A DNA stretch of 64,000 nucleotides, from the NCBI GenBank assembly GCA_964228885.1, contig CAXRCG010000064.1, positions 44,041 through 108,040 on the forward strand, given 5' to 3'. The stretch's first letter is position 1. The number at the start of each line of letters is the position of its first letter. The DNA comes from UBA4582 sp964228885 (GTDB lineage: Bacteria; Pseudomonadota; Gammaproteobacteria; Pseudomonadales; Azotimanducaceae). Shown in pieces: positions 46,044 to 55,274 of the stretch. The notes beneath the pieces are model-generated. The model did no database searches. It was given only the letters and a program-made list of their open reading frames with translations, and was not told where the DNA came from. The position numbers and the translations under genes were made by a program.

Positions 46044-47960
46044 CTAATGCTCGCTAGCGGGGCCGCCCACGGCGCCGCCTGCCACTGAGCCGGCATCTAT
46101 TTCTTTACCGCCTTTCGGCTTTGGATCATCCGAATCGTTCCAATCGCCTGGAGGCTGGGGTTTTCGGCCTGACATAATATCCTCGATTTGCGCCGCATCG
46201 ATCGTTTCATACTCGAGTAGGGCTTCTGTCATCATATCGAGCTTGTCTCTATTATCCTCGAGGATTTTCTTCGCTGTCTGGTAGCAGTCGTCAATGATAC
46301 CCCGGACCTCGGCGTCTATCTGCTTCGCAGTCTCGTCGGACACTTGCGAGTGCGCCGAGCCTGCTGTCTTGCCAAGAAAGACCTCTTCGTGTTCCTCGTC
46401 GTACATCAGAGGGCCAAGCTTGTCTGATAGACCCCACTTGGTCACCATTGCCCTCGCCATTTTCGTTGCACGTTCGATATCGTTAGACGCACCGGTGGTG
46501 ATTCCATCAGGGCCCAGCGTGAGCTCTTCCGCTATTCTCCCGCCAAACAATGAACAAATCTGGCTGGTGATCATTCGCTTGCTCATGGAATAACGATCCT
46601 CTTCGGGAAGATACATCGTTACACCGAGTGCCCTTCCTCTAGGAATAATGGTGACCTTGTACGTCGGATCGTGCTCCGGCACCAAGTAACCAACAATACA
46701 GTGACCTGACTCGTGATATGCTGTATTTCTCTTTTCCTTATCAGACATCACCATGCTCTTGCGCTCTGCGCCCATCATGATTTTGTCCTTTGCCTGTTCA
46801 AACTGCTCCATGCCAACTGTCCTGCTGTTCTGCCTTGCAGCAAATAAAGCAGCCTCATTTACAAGATTAGCGAGATCAGCCCCGGAAAAACCCGGTGTTC
46901 CCCTGGCAATATAAGAGGGCTCTACGTCAGCTCCCAGCGGAACTTTCCGCATGTGTACCTTCAGGATCTGCTCCCTACCTCTAATGTCAGGCAATCCGAC
47001 GACGACCTGTCGGTCGAATCTGCCTGGTCGGAGCAACGCCGGATCAAGCACGTCAGGCCTATTAGTGGCAGCGATCACAATGATACCGTCGTTTCCATCA
47101 AAACCGTCCATCTCAACAAGCAGCTGATTGAGCGTCTGTTCACGTTCGTCGTGACCACCACCAAGTCCTGCTCCACGATGCCGGCCCACAGCGTCAATTT
47201 CGTCGATGAAGATGATACAAGGAGACTGTTTCTTCGCCTGCTCAAACATGTCCCTGACCCGAGAAGCACCGACACCGACAAACATCTCTACAAAGTCTGA
47301 ACCGGAGATTGAGAAGAACGGCACCTTGGCCTCTCCTGCAATTGCTTTAGCCAACAGCGTTTTACCTGTACCTGGCTGTCCTACCATCAAAATACCGCGT
47401 GGAATTCTGCCACCCAATTTTTGGAATTTTGAGGGATCCTGCAAAAACTCGACAAGCTCTTGCACATCTTCTTTCGCTTCATCAACACCCGCAACGTCGG
47501 CAAATGTTGTCTTAATCTGATCTTCACCCAGTAACTTTGCTTTGCTTTTACCGAATGAAAGGGGCCCACCTTTACCGCCGGCCCCGCCTTGCATTTGGCG
47601 CATGAAAAACATGAAAACCGCGATGATCACCAAAATAGGGAAACTGGCGACGAGTAATTGCGTCCAGATGCTCTGCGTTTCAGGTCTCGCGCCTCTAAAA
47701 TCGACATTATGTTCGACCATATCGTCGATCAATGCCTTGTCGACAACCTGTGGCTGGATCGCCTCGAAACGCTCTCCATCGTAACGCTCGCCACGAATGA
47801 CAAGTCCCTCGATATCAACATTGCGCACCTGATTTTGAGTCACCATTTCCAAGAAGTCTGAATAAGTCACTTCCTCAGGTCCCTGAGCAACACTGAATTT
47901 GTTAAAGACCATTAACAGTACTGCGGCTATGATCAACCAGAGCAGCAGGTTTTTACCCAT
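46044..47960 (-). CDS. ftsH: ATP-dependent zinc metalloprotease FtsH
   Basis: A 638-residue membrane AAA+ protease. Two N-terminal transmembrane helices (about 5-25 and 100-120) precede Walker A GQPGTGKTLLAKA, Walker B IIFIDEIDAVGRHR and the SRH region. The zinc site is HESGH near residue 415. It degrades misfolded membrane proteins and regulators such as LpxC and sigma-32 in E. coli. The start is ATG 47960 (MGKNLLLWLIIA), aligned with the E. coli N-terminus. Confidence 0.97.
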   Translation of the reverse strand: MGKNLLLWLIIAAVLLMVFNKFSVAQGPEEVTYSDFLEMVTQNQVRNVDIEGLVIRGERYDGERFEAIQPQVVDKALIDDMVEHNVDFRGARPETQSIWTQLLVASFPILVIIAVFMFFMRQMQGGAGGKGGPLSFGKSKAKLLGEDQIKTTFADVAGVDEAKEDVQELVEFLQDPSKFQKLGGRIPRGILMVGQPGTGKTLLAKAIAGEAKVPFFSISGSDFVEMFVGVGASRVRDMFEQAKKQSPCIIFIDEIDAVGRHRGAGLGGGHDEREQTLNQLLVEMDGFDGNDGIIVIAATNRPDVLDPALLRPGRFDRQVVVGLPDIRGREQILKVHMRKVPLGADVEPSYIARGTPGFSGADLANLVNEAALFAARQNSRTVGMEQFEQAKDKIMMGAERKSMVMSDKEKRNTAYHESGHCIVGYLVPEHDPTYKVTIIPRGRALGVTMYLPEEDRYSMSKRMITSQICSLFGGRIAEELTLGPDGITTGASNDIERATKMARAMVTKWGLSDKLGPLMYDEEHEEVFLGKTAGSAHSQVSDETAKQIDAEVRGIIDDCYQTAKKILEDNRDKLDMMTEALLEYETIDAAQIEDIMSGRKPQPPGDWNDSDDPKPKGGKEIDAGSVAGGAVGGPASEH

Positions 47961-48095
47961 GTCATTCAACGGATTTTCCTCTTCACAGCGCTCATTTCCT
48001 TTGGCGGGAGAGCTACTTTACTATAGTTCATTTAGGACACCAAACCGTCTGAAATGCCACTTCAGGCGTTTTGTGCCATTGTTTATACGCTGGTC

Positions 48096-48728
48096 TCATC
48101 CAAAGCGGTTTCTTTTATGCTCTAGACCAATAATGTAAATTTCCCGGGACCTATCGCGAGATGCCTTTGGCTTAAAATTAGAGACCCGTTTAAAACGATC
48201 ACGGAACTCATCTCTCAGGCTCTCGATGCCTGCCCCCTCAAAGCATTTTGCCACGAAGCTACCGCCTTTTTTCAAGACGGTGTCGGAAAATTCTAAAGCG
48301 AGTTCTATCAAGTACACCGCTTTCGGCTGATCGATATCACTCATACCACTAAGATTGGGGGCCATATCGGATAAAACAAGGTCTACTGGTCTGTCTTCGA
48401 GCGCTGAAAGCAATTGCTCGAGCGGTTCGTTTTCAGTGAAATCACCCTGGATAAAGCTCGCACCAGCGACCGGCTCGATTTCAAGCAGATCGAGCCCGAC
48501 CACTTTACCCTTTGCGCCAACAGTTTTTACCGCAACCTGCAGCCAACCCCCTGGCGCAGCGCCGAGATCGACAACCACAGAGTCTGATTTCAATAAATTA
48601 TATTTTTCGTTAATTTCCAGTAACTTATAGCTCGCTCTAGAACGATACCCAGCCTGACGAGCGAGTTTTACATACTTGTCATCCTCGTGCTCTTTTAACC
48701 ATTGGCCACTCGATTTAGATTTTTTCAT
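48096..48728 (-). CDS. rlmE: 23S rRNA 2'-O-ribose methyltransferase RlmE
   Basis: A 210-residue SAM-dependent methyltransferase (FtsJ) that modifies U2552. The SAM motif is VVDLGAAPGGWLQVA, the catalytic Asp is in LVLSDMAPNLSG, and the catalytic Lys/Glu are in FVAKCFEG and REIYIIG. It precedes ftsH on the same strand, as in most gammaproteobacteria, and is divergent from yhbY. Confidence 0.96.
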   Translation of the reverse strand: MKKSKSSGQWLKEHEDDKYVKLARQAGYRSRASYKLLEINEKYNLLKSDSVVVDLGAAPGGWLQVAVKTVGAKGKVVGLDLLEIEPVAGASFIQGDFTENEPLEQLLSALEDRPVDLVLSDMAPNLSGMSDIDQPKAVYLIELALEFSDTVLKKGGSFVAKCFEGAGIESLRDEFRDRFKRVSNFKPKASRDRSREIYIIGLEHKRNRFG

Positions 48729-48854
48729 ACCTGCCTTAATGCTCCGGTACCCGCTCTATTGATGCTTGATTGTGCAGGACAACATTCATTTGTCGATTTG
48801 GGTTCCGATCTCGGGTAGAATCGCCGCCCTTCTCATTTCCGGATATACATAGTT

Positions 48855-49166
48855 ATGACAAAAGCGGCAGATAAGAAAAAATTCCGCGCTATCGGCCATC
48901 ATCTGAAACCGATCGTCACTGTTGCCGGAAATGGTCTGAGCGAAAGCGTGATGTCTGAAATTAGCAGGGCACTCACCGACCACGAATTGATTAAGGTCAA
49001 GGTACTTGCAGAAGATCGCTCTGACAGAAAAACGCTGATCCAGACGATTAATGAGGCGAATCAATCAGAGATCATTCAAACCATTGGCAATATGGCATTG
49101 TTGTATAGAGCTGCCGAGAAACCCAATCCTGCGCTTTCAAACATCCTCAGGTCTGGTTTACTCTGA
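48855..49166 (+). CDS. yhbY: YhbY-type CRM-domain RNA-binding protein
   Basis: A 103-residue single CRM domain. The sequence AIGHHLKPIVTVAGNGLSES, the KVKV strand and the C-terminal GNMALLYRAAEKPNP are typical. E. coli YhbY associates with the pre-50S ribosome. The gene is the only plus-strand gene in this part and converges with greA. Confidence 0.93.
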   Translation: MTKAADKKKFRAIGHHLKPIVTVAGNGLSESVMSEISRALTDHELIKVKVLAEDRSDRKTLIQTINEANQSEIIQTIGNMALLYRAAEKPNPALSNILRSGLL

Positions 49167-49186
49167 CCTGCGAGCGAAATGTTTTG

Positions 49187-49663
49187 CTAGATGTGTTCTA
49201 CGTCGCAGATCTCGTACTCAATATCACCATTCGGTGCTTTCACTATTGCCACATCGTCGATTGACTTGCCCACAAGTGCCCGTGCAATAGGCGAGTAAAC
49301 CGATATTTTACCAATTTTTATGTCTGCCTCATCATCCCCAACAATCTGATAAGTCACTTCTTCGTCAGTATCAACATTTAGCAGTTTTACCGTGGTGCCA
49401 AAAATCACTTTGCCCGAGCGCGGAATGGCCGTTACATCAATCACCTGAGAGTTAGAGAGTTTGCCGCCTATTTCGACAATGCGGCCTTCAATAAACCCCT
49501 GTTCTTCCTTGGCGTACTGATACTCTGCATTCTCTCGCAGGTCTCCTTGCGCACGCGCTTCAGCGATAGCCGCAACAATCCGCGGTCGCTCAACCTGTTT
49601 AAGATGATCCAACTCTTTTCGTAAAGCCGCTTCACCCCTGACGGTCATGGGTATTTTGTCCAT
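49187..49663 (-). CDS. greA: Transcription elongation factor GreA
   Basis: A 158-residue factor that rescues backtracked RNA polymerase. The N-terminal coiled coil includes GEAALRKELDHLK and the acidic-tip region LRENAEYQYAKEEQGFIEGR. The C-terminal domain has YSPIARALVGKSIDD. It follows carB as in Pseudomonas. Confidence 0.97.
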   Translation of the reverse strand: MDKIPMTVRGEAALRKELDHLKQVERPRIVAAIAEARAQGDLRENAEYQYAKEEQGFIEGRIVEIGGKLSNSQVIDVTAIPRSGKVIFGTTVKLLNVDTDEEVTYQIVGDDEADIKIGKISVYSPIARALVGKSIDDVAIVKAPNGDIEYEICDVEHI

Positions 49664-49777
49664 AACTAACCTAAATTCAATTGATTTGATCTTTAACTAG
49701 TGAGTGTCGATAAGTCTCCGCGATTTATTAAGTACGTTATCACGTTTACAATCGACCTTGCGACTCTAGACTACAGA

Positions 49778-52700
49778 TCAACCTGACTGATTTTTTGCCA
49801 GATTCCTCTTATGCAGATCCTGAAGTCTGTGAACCGACAATTTGCCACCATGTCCCAAGGCATCCATATAGGCTTTGGCACCCGCCAGCGTCGTCGCATT
49901 ATATACCTTATGTTGAAGCGCTGTTTTTCTGATAGCCGATGAATCGTCAATTGCCGTCTTGCCTTCAGTCGTATTTACGATAAAGCTGATCTCATCATTC
50001 TTCAGCATATCAACCACGTGAGGTCTACCTTCCTGGTACTTATTGATCAAATCGACGTCAATATTCTTGGACTTGAGAAATTTTGCCGTGCCACGGGTCG
50101 CTACCAACGTAAATCCAAATTCAAGCAAGTCTTCGGCAACCTCGACCAGACCAGGCTTGTCGACATCACGAACGCTCAAAAAGGCCCGTCCTGAGCTGGG
50201 TAGTAAATCCCCCGCCGCAATCTGGGACTTGCTATACGCCTCGCTAAAAGTTTCAGCAACGCCCATTACTTCCCCGGTGGATTTCATTTCTGGTCCCAGT
50301 ATTGGGTCAACCCCCTGAAATTTACCAAACGGGAACACGGCTTCCTTCACACTAAAGAAATCGGGCATAATTTCTTCGGTGTAGCCTTGCTCTTCCAGCG
50401 TTGTTCCAGCCATACATCTAGCGGCGACCTTAGCGAGCGATCGTCCGATACACTTGGAAACGAAAGGAACAGTTCTTGATGCACGGGGGTTCACCTCGAT
50501 CACGTAGATCTCATCCTGCTGAACCGCTAACTGCACGTTCATCAAACCAACAACATGCAACTCCACTGCCATGGCTTTCACCTGGGCGCGCATCCTGTCC
50601 AAGATTTCGTCACTAAGACTATAGGGTGGCAGCGAACAAGCTGAGTCGCCGGAATGAATACCCGCTTGCTCAACATGTTGCATTACGGCGCCCACGACAA
50701 CATGCTGCCCATCACTCACCACATCAACATCAACTTCAATCGCCTGATCAAGAAATCGATCAAGCAGAACAGGCGACCGGTCAGAAAGCTGCACTGCCTC
50801 TTTCAGATAAGTTCTTAGTTCAGCTTCCTGGTAAACAATTTCCATTGCGCGTCCACCCAAAACGTAGGACGGACGAACCACAAGTGGGTAGCCAATCTGA
50901 TTGGCCGCGAGCAAACCTTCTTCCAACGTTCTAACGGTTTGATTAGGTGGTTGTAGCAATCCCAGCTTTTCGATGACTTGCTGAAATCTTTCACGATCTT
51001 CGGCACGGTCAATTGCATCAGGTGAAGTGCCTATGATTGGCACTCCAGCCTGTTTCAGCGCTTCCGCGAGCTTAAGCGGTGTCTGGCCACCAAACTGAAC
51101 AATCACGCCTTTGGGCTTCTCCAGCTCGACTACAGACAAAACGTCTTCCAGCGTCAACGGCTCAAAATAGAGCCTATCTGATGTATCGAAATCCGTGGAA
51201 ACTGTCTCGGGGTTACAGTTCACCATAATAGTCTCGTAACCATCTTCACGCATCGCCAAAGCTGCGTGAACGCAGCAATAGTCAAATTCAATTCCCTGCC
51301 CAATTCTGTTGGGCCCGCCGCCAAGCACCATGATCTTTTCTCTATCCGAGGGCCTTGATTCACACTCATCTTCATAAGTTGAATACATATAAGCCGTAGA
51401 AGAGGGGAATTCACCCGCGCAGGTATCAACCCTTCGATAGACTGGCGTCACTCCTAGTTCAATTCTTCGCTGTCGAAACTTTGCTTCGTCAACATTGAGC
51501 AACTCAGCCAAACGGGAATCAGAAAAACCCTTTTGCTTCAGTCTGAACATGGTGTCCGGATTGAATACATCGAGTGTTAAACCCTTGACGGCGGATTCTT
51601 CTGACATGAGATCCTTGATTTGTACCAGAAACCAGGGATCGATGCCTGTCAATTCAAAGATGTCATCTGTATCAAAGCCGTAGCGAATTGCGTCGGCCAA
51701 ATATCTAATTCTGTCCGCACCAACAACTCGAAGCTCGCGCCTTAGCCTTGCATCAACATCCGCGCTAGCAAGATCGATAATCGGAGACAATCCATTGATG
51801 TCAACCTCGAGTCCTCGCAGCGCTTTTTGCAGCGACTCCTGAAAAGTTCGGCCAATCGCCATCACTTCCCCAACTGACTTCATCTGAGTCGTCAAAAAAT
51901 TATCTGCTTGGGGAAACTTTTCAAACGTGAAGCGTGGAATCTTGGTAACAATATAATCGATCGAAGGCTCAAACGAAGCCGGAATTAATCCCCCAGTTAT
52001 CTCGTTAGACAACTCATCAAGGGTATAGCCAATGGCGAGTTTTGCTGCCACTCTGGCGATTGGAAAACCAGTGGCTTTTGATGCCAGAGCAGATGACCTC
52101 GAAACCCTCGGGTTCATCTCAATAATGACCAGTCGTCCAGTCTTGGGATCTACACCAAATTGCACGTTCGAGCCACCCGTTTCTACACCTATGACCCGCA
52201 GCACAGCAACCGCGGCGTTTCTCATGACCTGAAATTCCTTGTCGGTCAGGGTTTGCGCCGGCGCGACGGTAATGGAGTCGCCGGTATGGATACCCATAGG
52301 GTCAAAATTTTCAATCGAACAAACGATGATGCAATTATCATTTTTGTCCCGGACAACCTCCATTTCATATTCTTTCCAACCAAGCAAAGACTCATCGATA
52401 AGCAATTCGTTGGTTGGTGAAAGATCGAGGCCCCGAGTACAAATCTCTACAAAATCTTCCTGATTATAAGCGACACCGCCACCGGAACCGCCCATTGTGA
52501 AAGAAGGCCTGATGACGCAAGGAAAACCTAATTGTGCTTGAACCTGCTGAGCTTCTTCCAGGGAGTGGGCAAAAGCAGAACGGGGTGTTTCAAGCCCGAT
52601 CTCTTTCATGGCCACATCAAATTTTTGCCTATCTTCTGCCTTATCTATTGCCTCTTTGGTCGCTCCGATTAGCTCCACGTTGAACTTTTCAAGCACGCCT

Positions 52701-53014
52701 TCTCTTGCCAGATCGAGCGCACAGTTCAGCCCTGTCTGCCCACCCATGGTAGGCAGCAGAACGTCAGGCCGCTCTTTCTCAATGATCGCTGCCACGCTTT
52801 GCCAATTAACAGGCTCAATATAGGTCGCATCAGCCATTGTTGGGTCGGTCATTATTGTTGCGGGATTCGAATTAACCAAGATGACTCGATAGCCCTCTTC
52901 CTGCAATGCTTTACAGGCCTGGGCACCTGAGTAATCAAATTCACAAGCCTGACCAATAACAATTGGACCTGCACCAATAATGAGTACGCTTTTTATATCT
53001 GTTCTTTTTGGCAT
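49778..53014 (-). CDS. carB: Carbamoyl-phosphate synthase large subunit
   Basis: A 1078-residue enzyme making carbamoyl phosphate for pyrimidine and arginine synthesis. Two homologous ATP-grasp halves are visible, starting SVLIIGAGPIVIGQACEFDY and IMVLGGGPNRIGQGIEFDY. The C-terminal MGS-like allosteric domain (from about 940) has FTLVATRGTAKFL. It pairs with the CarA glutaminase 47 bases upstream. The extra gene that splits carA and carB in some pseudomonads is absent. Confidence 0.97.
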   Translation of the reverse strand: MPKRTDIKSVLIIGAGPIVIGQACEFDYSGAQACKALQEEGYRVILVNSNPATIMTDPTMADATYIEPVNWQSVAAIIEKERPDVLLPTMGGQTGLNCALDLAREGVLEKFNVELIGATKEAIDKAEDRQKFDVAMKEIGLETPRSAFAHSLEEAQQVQAQLGFPCVIRPSFTMGGSGGGVAYNQEDFVEICTRGLDLSPTNELLIDESLLGWKEYEMEVVRDKNDNCIIVCSIENFDPMGIHTGDSITVAPAQTLTDKEFQVMRNAAVAVLRVIGVETGGSNVQFGVDPKTGRLVIIEMNPRVSRSSALASKATGFPIARVAAKLAIGYTLDELSNEITGGLIPASFEPSIDYIVTKIPRFTFEKFPQADNFLTTQMKSVGEVMAIGRTFQESLQKALRGLEVDINGLSPIIDLASADVDARLRRELRVVGADRIRYLADAIRYGFDTDDIFELTGIDPWFLVQIKDLMSEESAVKGLTLDVFNPDTMFRLKQKGFSDSRLAELLNVDEAKFRQRRIELGVTPVYRRVDTCAGEFPSSTAYMYSTYEDECESRPSDREKIMVLGGGPNRIGQGIEFDYCCVHAALAMREDGYETIMVNCNPETVSTDFDTSDRLYFEPLTLEDVLSVVELEKPKGVIVQFGGQTPLKLAEALKQAGVPIIGTSPDAIDRAEDRERFQQVIEKLGLLQPPNQTVRTLEEGLLAANQIGYPLVVRPSYVLGGRAMEIVYQEAELRTYLKEAVQLSDRSPVLLDRFLDQAIEVDVDVVSDGQHVVVGAVMQHVEQAGIHSGDSACSLPPYSLSDEILDRMRAQVKAMAVELHVVGLMNVQLAVQQDEIYVIEVNPRASRTVPFVSKCIGRSLAKVAARCMAGTTLEEQGYTEEIMPDFFSVKEAVFPFGKFQGVDPILGPEMKSTGEVMGVAETFSEAYSKSQIAAGDLLPSSGRAFLSVRDVDKPGLVEVAEDLLEFGFTLVATRGTAKFLKSKNIDVDLINKYQEGRPHVVDMLKNDEISFIVNTTEGKTAIDDSSAIRKTALQHKVYNATTLAGAKAYMDALGHGGKLSVHRLQDLHKRNLAKNQSG

Positions 53015-53061
53015 CTGTGCTCGTTGTAAACTATTTTAGATTAGTGGTTGAGGCAATTGAC

Positions 53062-54207
53062 CTAAGCGACGGCTTTTCTGGCGGACATCATGTCAATAAA
53101 CCGGCGAAACAAAGGCGCAGCATCGTGCGGCCCCGGACTCGCCTCGGGATGTCCTTGAAAACCGAAGGCCGCTCTATCAACCAATTCAATGCCCTGCAGA
53201 GAATCGTCAAATAGCGAGCGATGGGTCACCGTAACAGCATCGGTCAGGCTAGTATCATCAATACAAAACCCGTGGTTCTGGGAACTAATCAGCACATTGC
53301 CAACAGCCAGATTCTTCACCGGATGGTTAGCACCGTGATGCCCATGCCCCATCTTCTTGGTTCTTAGACCGGCCGCCAGCGCTAGTAGCTGCAAACCTAG
53401 GCAAATGCCAAAGACCGGTATCTCGGTTTTCAAAATTTCTTTGATGGCGTTAATCGCATAATCGCAAGGATCAGGGTCACCAGGACCGTTCGATAAAAAC
53501 ACGCCATCTGGATTTAGGGCGAGCACATCGGCCGCGGGCGTCTCGGCCGGCACGACTGTCAAACGACAACCGAGCTGCGCCAGAATCCGTAGAATATTTC
53601 TCTTGACTCCAAAATCGTAAGCGACAACGTGATAGTCAAACTCAGTGAGATCAGAATATCCCTTACCCATTTCCCAGACACCCTGGGTCCAGTGGTAAGT
53701 AGCGCCGGTGCTGACGACCCGGGCAAGGTCCATTCCTTGCAGACCAGGGAATGCTTTTGCTGCGTCGATAGTACTTTCAGCAGCATCTTTACTTAAATCA
53801 GCACCACAGATAATGGCACCCTTTAATGATCCTTCATCTCTCAACAGACCCGTGAGCTTTCTGGTATCAATACCCGCGATGGCGACTACGTTGCGGGACC
53901 GGAGATAGTCTTCCAGGCTTGTTTCGCTTCGCCAGTTACTTTGCGTCAGGGGAAGGTCGCGAATAATCAGTCCCTTCGCCCAGACATTGTCGGATTCTTC
54001 ATCCTCCGATGTGACACCGGTATTACCGATGTGCGGATGCGTCAAGGTCACAATTTGCTCTGCGTAGGAGGGGTCAGTCAGGATTTCCTGATAGCCAGAC
54101 ATCGAGGTATTAAAAACGACTTCACCAACTGACTGGCCATCAATTCCTATGGCGATACCCTCAAATGTGGTGCCGTTTTCAAGGGCGAGAATGGCTCTGC
54201 GAGTCAA
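53062..54207 (-). CDS. carA: Carbamoyl-phosphate synthase small subunit
   Basis: A 381-residue glutamine amidotransferase subunit that feeds ammonia to CarB. The nucleophile Cys is in PVFGICLGLQLLALA and the His/Glu pair in GFQGHPEASPGPHD. The start is TTG at 54207 because GGAG lies eight bases before it and MTRRAILALENGTTFEG is the family N-terminus. The 294-base leader holds an intrinsic terminator and a promoter. Confidence 0.95.
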   Translation of the reverse strand: MTRRAILALENGTTFEGIAIGIDGQSVGEVVFNTSMSGYQEILTDPSYAEQIVTLTHPHIGNTGVTSEDEESDNVWAKGLIIRDLPLTQSNWRSETSLEDYLRSRNVVAIAGIDTRKLTGLLRDEGSLKGAIICGADLSKDAAESTIDAAKAFPGLQGMDLARVVSTGATYHWTQGVWEMGKGYSDLTEFDYHVVAYDFGVKRNILRILAQLGCRLTVVPAETPAADVLALNPDGVFLSNGPGDPDPCDYAINAIKEILKTEIPVFGICLGLQLLALAAGLRTKKMGHGHHGANHPVKNLAVGNVLISSQNHGFCIDDTSLTDAVTVTHRSLFDDSLQGIELVDRAAFGFQGHPEASPGPHDAAPLFRRFIDMMSARKAVA

Positions 54208-54369
54208 GTTGGCGTCTCCAATAAGTAAATTAAACAATCAGACCGGGCGTTAGGTCAGTGCCTTGGTACCAGTTCCCTCACAAACACCTCAATAGCTGCT
54301 TAACTTAATTTCAGTTTCGCGTTCTTAATAACATTCGACTATTTCAGGTCAGGAACAAACTACGGGTCG

Positions 54370-54406
54370 AAAAAAAGCGAGAAGGAATCGCTTCCGTCTC
54401 GCTCTT
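54370..54406 (-). terminator. Intrinsic terminator in the dapB-carA gap
   Basis: On the minus strand GCGAGA-C-GGAA pairs with TTCC-T-TCTCGC around a GCGA tetraloop, with one mismatch, and is followed by seven T. It may end the dapB transcript or attenuate carAB; it lies 163 bases before the carA start. Confidence 0.87.
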
Positions 54407-54424
54407 TTAAACAATCGTCGTATT

Positions 54425-54452
54425 ATCATACTGGAATCGTATTCTATGTGAA
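54425..54452 (-). promoter_or_regulatory. Candidate carA promoter
   Basis: TTCACA (54452-54447) and TATGAT (54430-54425) each match five of six consensus bases, with a 16-base spacer, on the minus strand. If used, the transcript would start about 10 bases before the terminator stem. Confidence 0.5.
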
Positions 54453-54501
54453 CATGCGAATAGATGCCACATCTTTACAATCTCTTTTGTCCAAGACAGC
54501 T

Positions 54502-55263
54502 TTATTTGAGCCCTAAAACGTCCTGCATATCAAACATTCCGACAGACTTGTCTTCTAGCCAAAGTGCAGCACGCACGGCCCCAGTGGCAAAGTTCATTCT
54601 GCTCATGGCCCGGTGGGTAATTTCAATGCGTTCGCCAGCGCCGACGAACATGACGGTGTGCTCACCGACAATATCCCCCGCGCGAATCGAGTTGTAATTG
54701 AGCTGATCGTCATGGCCGTTACGGGACAGCGAGTCTTGAACGATCTCGCCCATACGCAGGGCAGTGCCAGAAGGGGCATCAATTTTTTGCTTGTGATGCG
54801 CTTCAGTAATATCAATCTCGACATCTCCACCAAGAATTTCCGCGGCGACGCCGAGGAGGTGAAAAGCTGCATTGACGCCAATACTGAAATTGGGCGCAAA
54901 AACCAGTGCGTGAGACTTACCGAAGGTTTGCAAATGCTCTAACTGCTCGGAAGTAAAACCCGTTGTACCCACAACCATTTTCTTATTTGCGCGCGCGCAA
55001 ATTTCCAAGTGTTTGAGTGTTGCTTGCGGTGTCGTGAAGTCTATGACCACATCACATTGATCGATGACAGCAGCGAGGTCATCGACTAACAAGACCCCTA
55101 AAGCACCTACTCCCGCAAAGGCGCCAGCGTCAACAGATCCCGCCCCCTCATCTCCAGGTCTGACAGAGGCAGCTATCAATGTCGCCTTTTCATTGGCACT
55201 TACCGCTGCAATGAGTACCTTACCCATGCGTCCGGCGGCACCTACAACGGCGATTTTGGTCAT
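54502..55263 (-). CDS. dapB: 4-hydroxy-tetrahydrodipicolinate reductase
   Basis: A 253-residue NAD(P)H reductase of the lysine/diaminopimelate pathway. The cofactor loop is VVGAAGRMGK, the catalytic motif is EAHHKQKIDAPSGTALRMGE, and VGTTGF and FAPNFSIGVN are conserved. It starts 11 bases after dnaJ on the same strand. Confidence 0.97.
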   Translation of the reverse strand: MTKIAVVGAAGRMGKVLIAAVSANEKATLIAASVRPGDEGAGSVDAGAFAGVGALGVLLVDDLAAVIDQCDVVIDFTTPQATLKHLEICARANKKMVVGTTGFTSEQLEHLQTFGKSHALVFAPNFSIGVNAAFHLLGVAAEILGGDVEIDITEAHHKQKIDAPSGTALRMGEIVQDSLSRNGHDDQLNYNSIRAGDIVGEHTVMFVGAGERIEITHRAMSRMNFATGAVRAALWLEDKSVGMFDMQDVLGLK

Positions 55264-55274
55264 AATGTCTCGCG

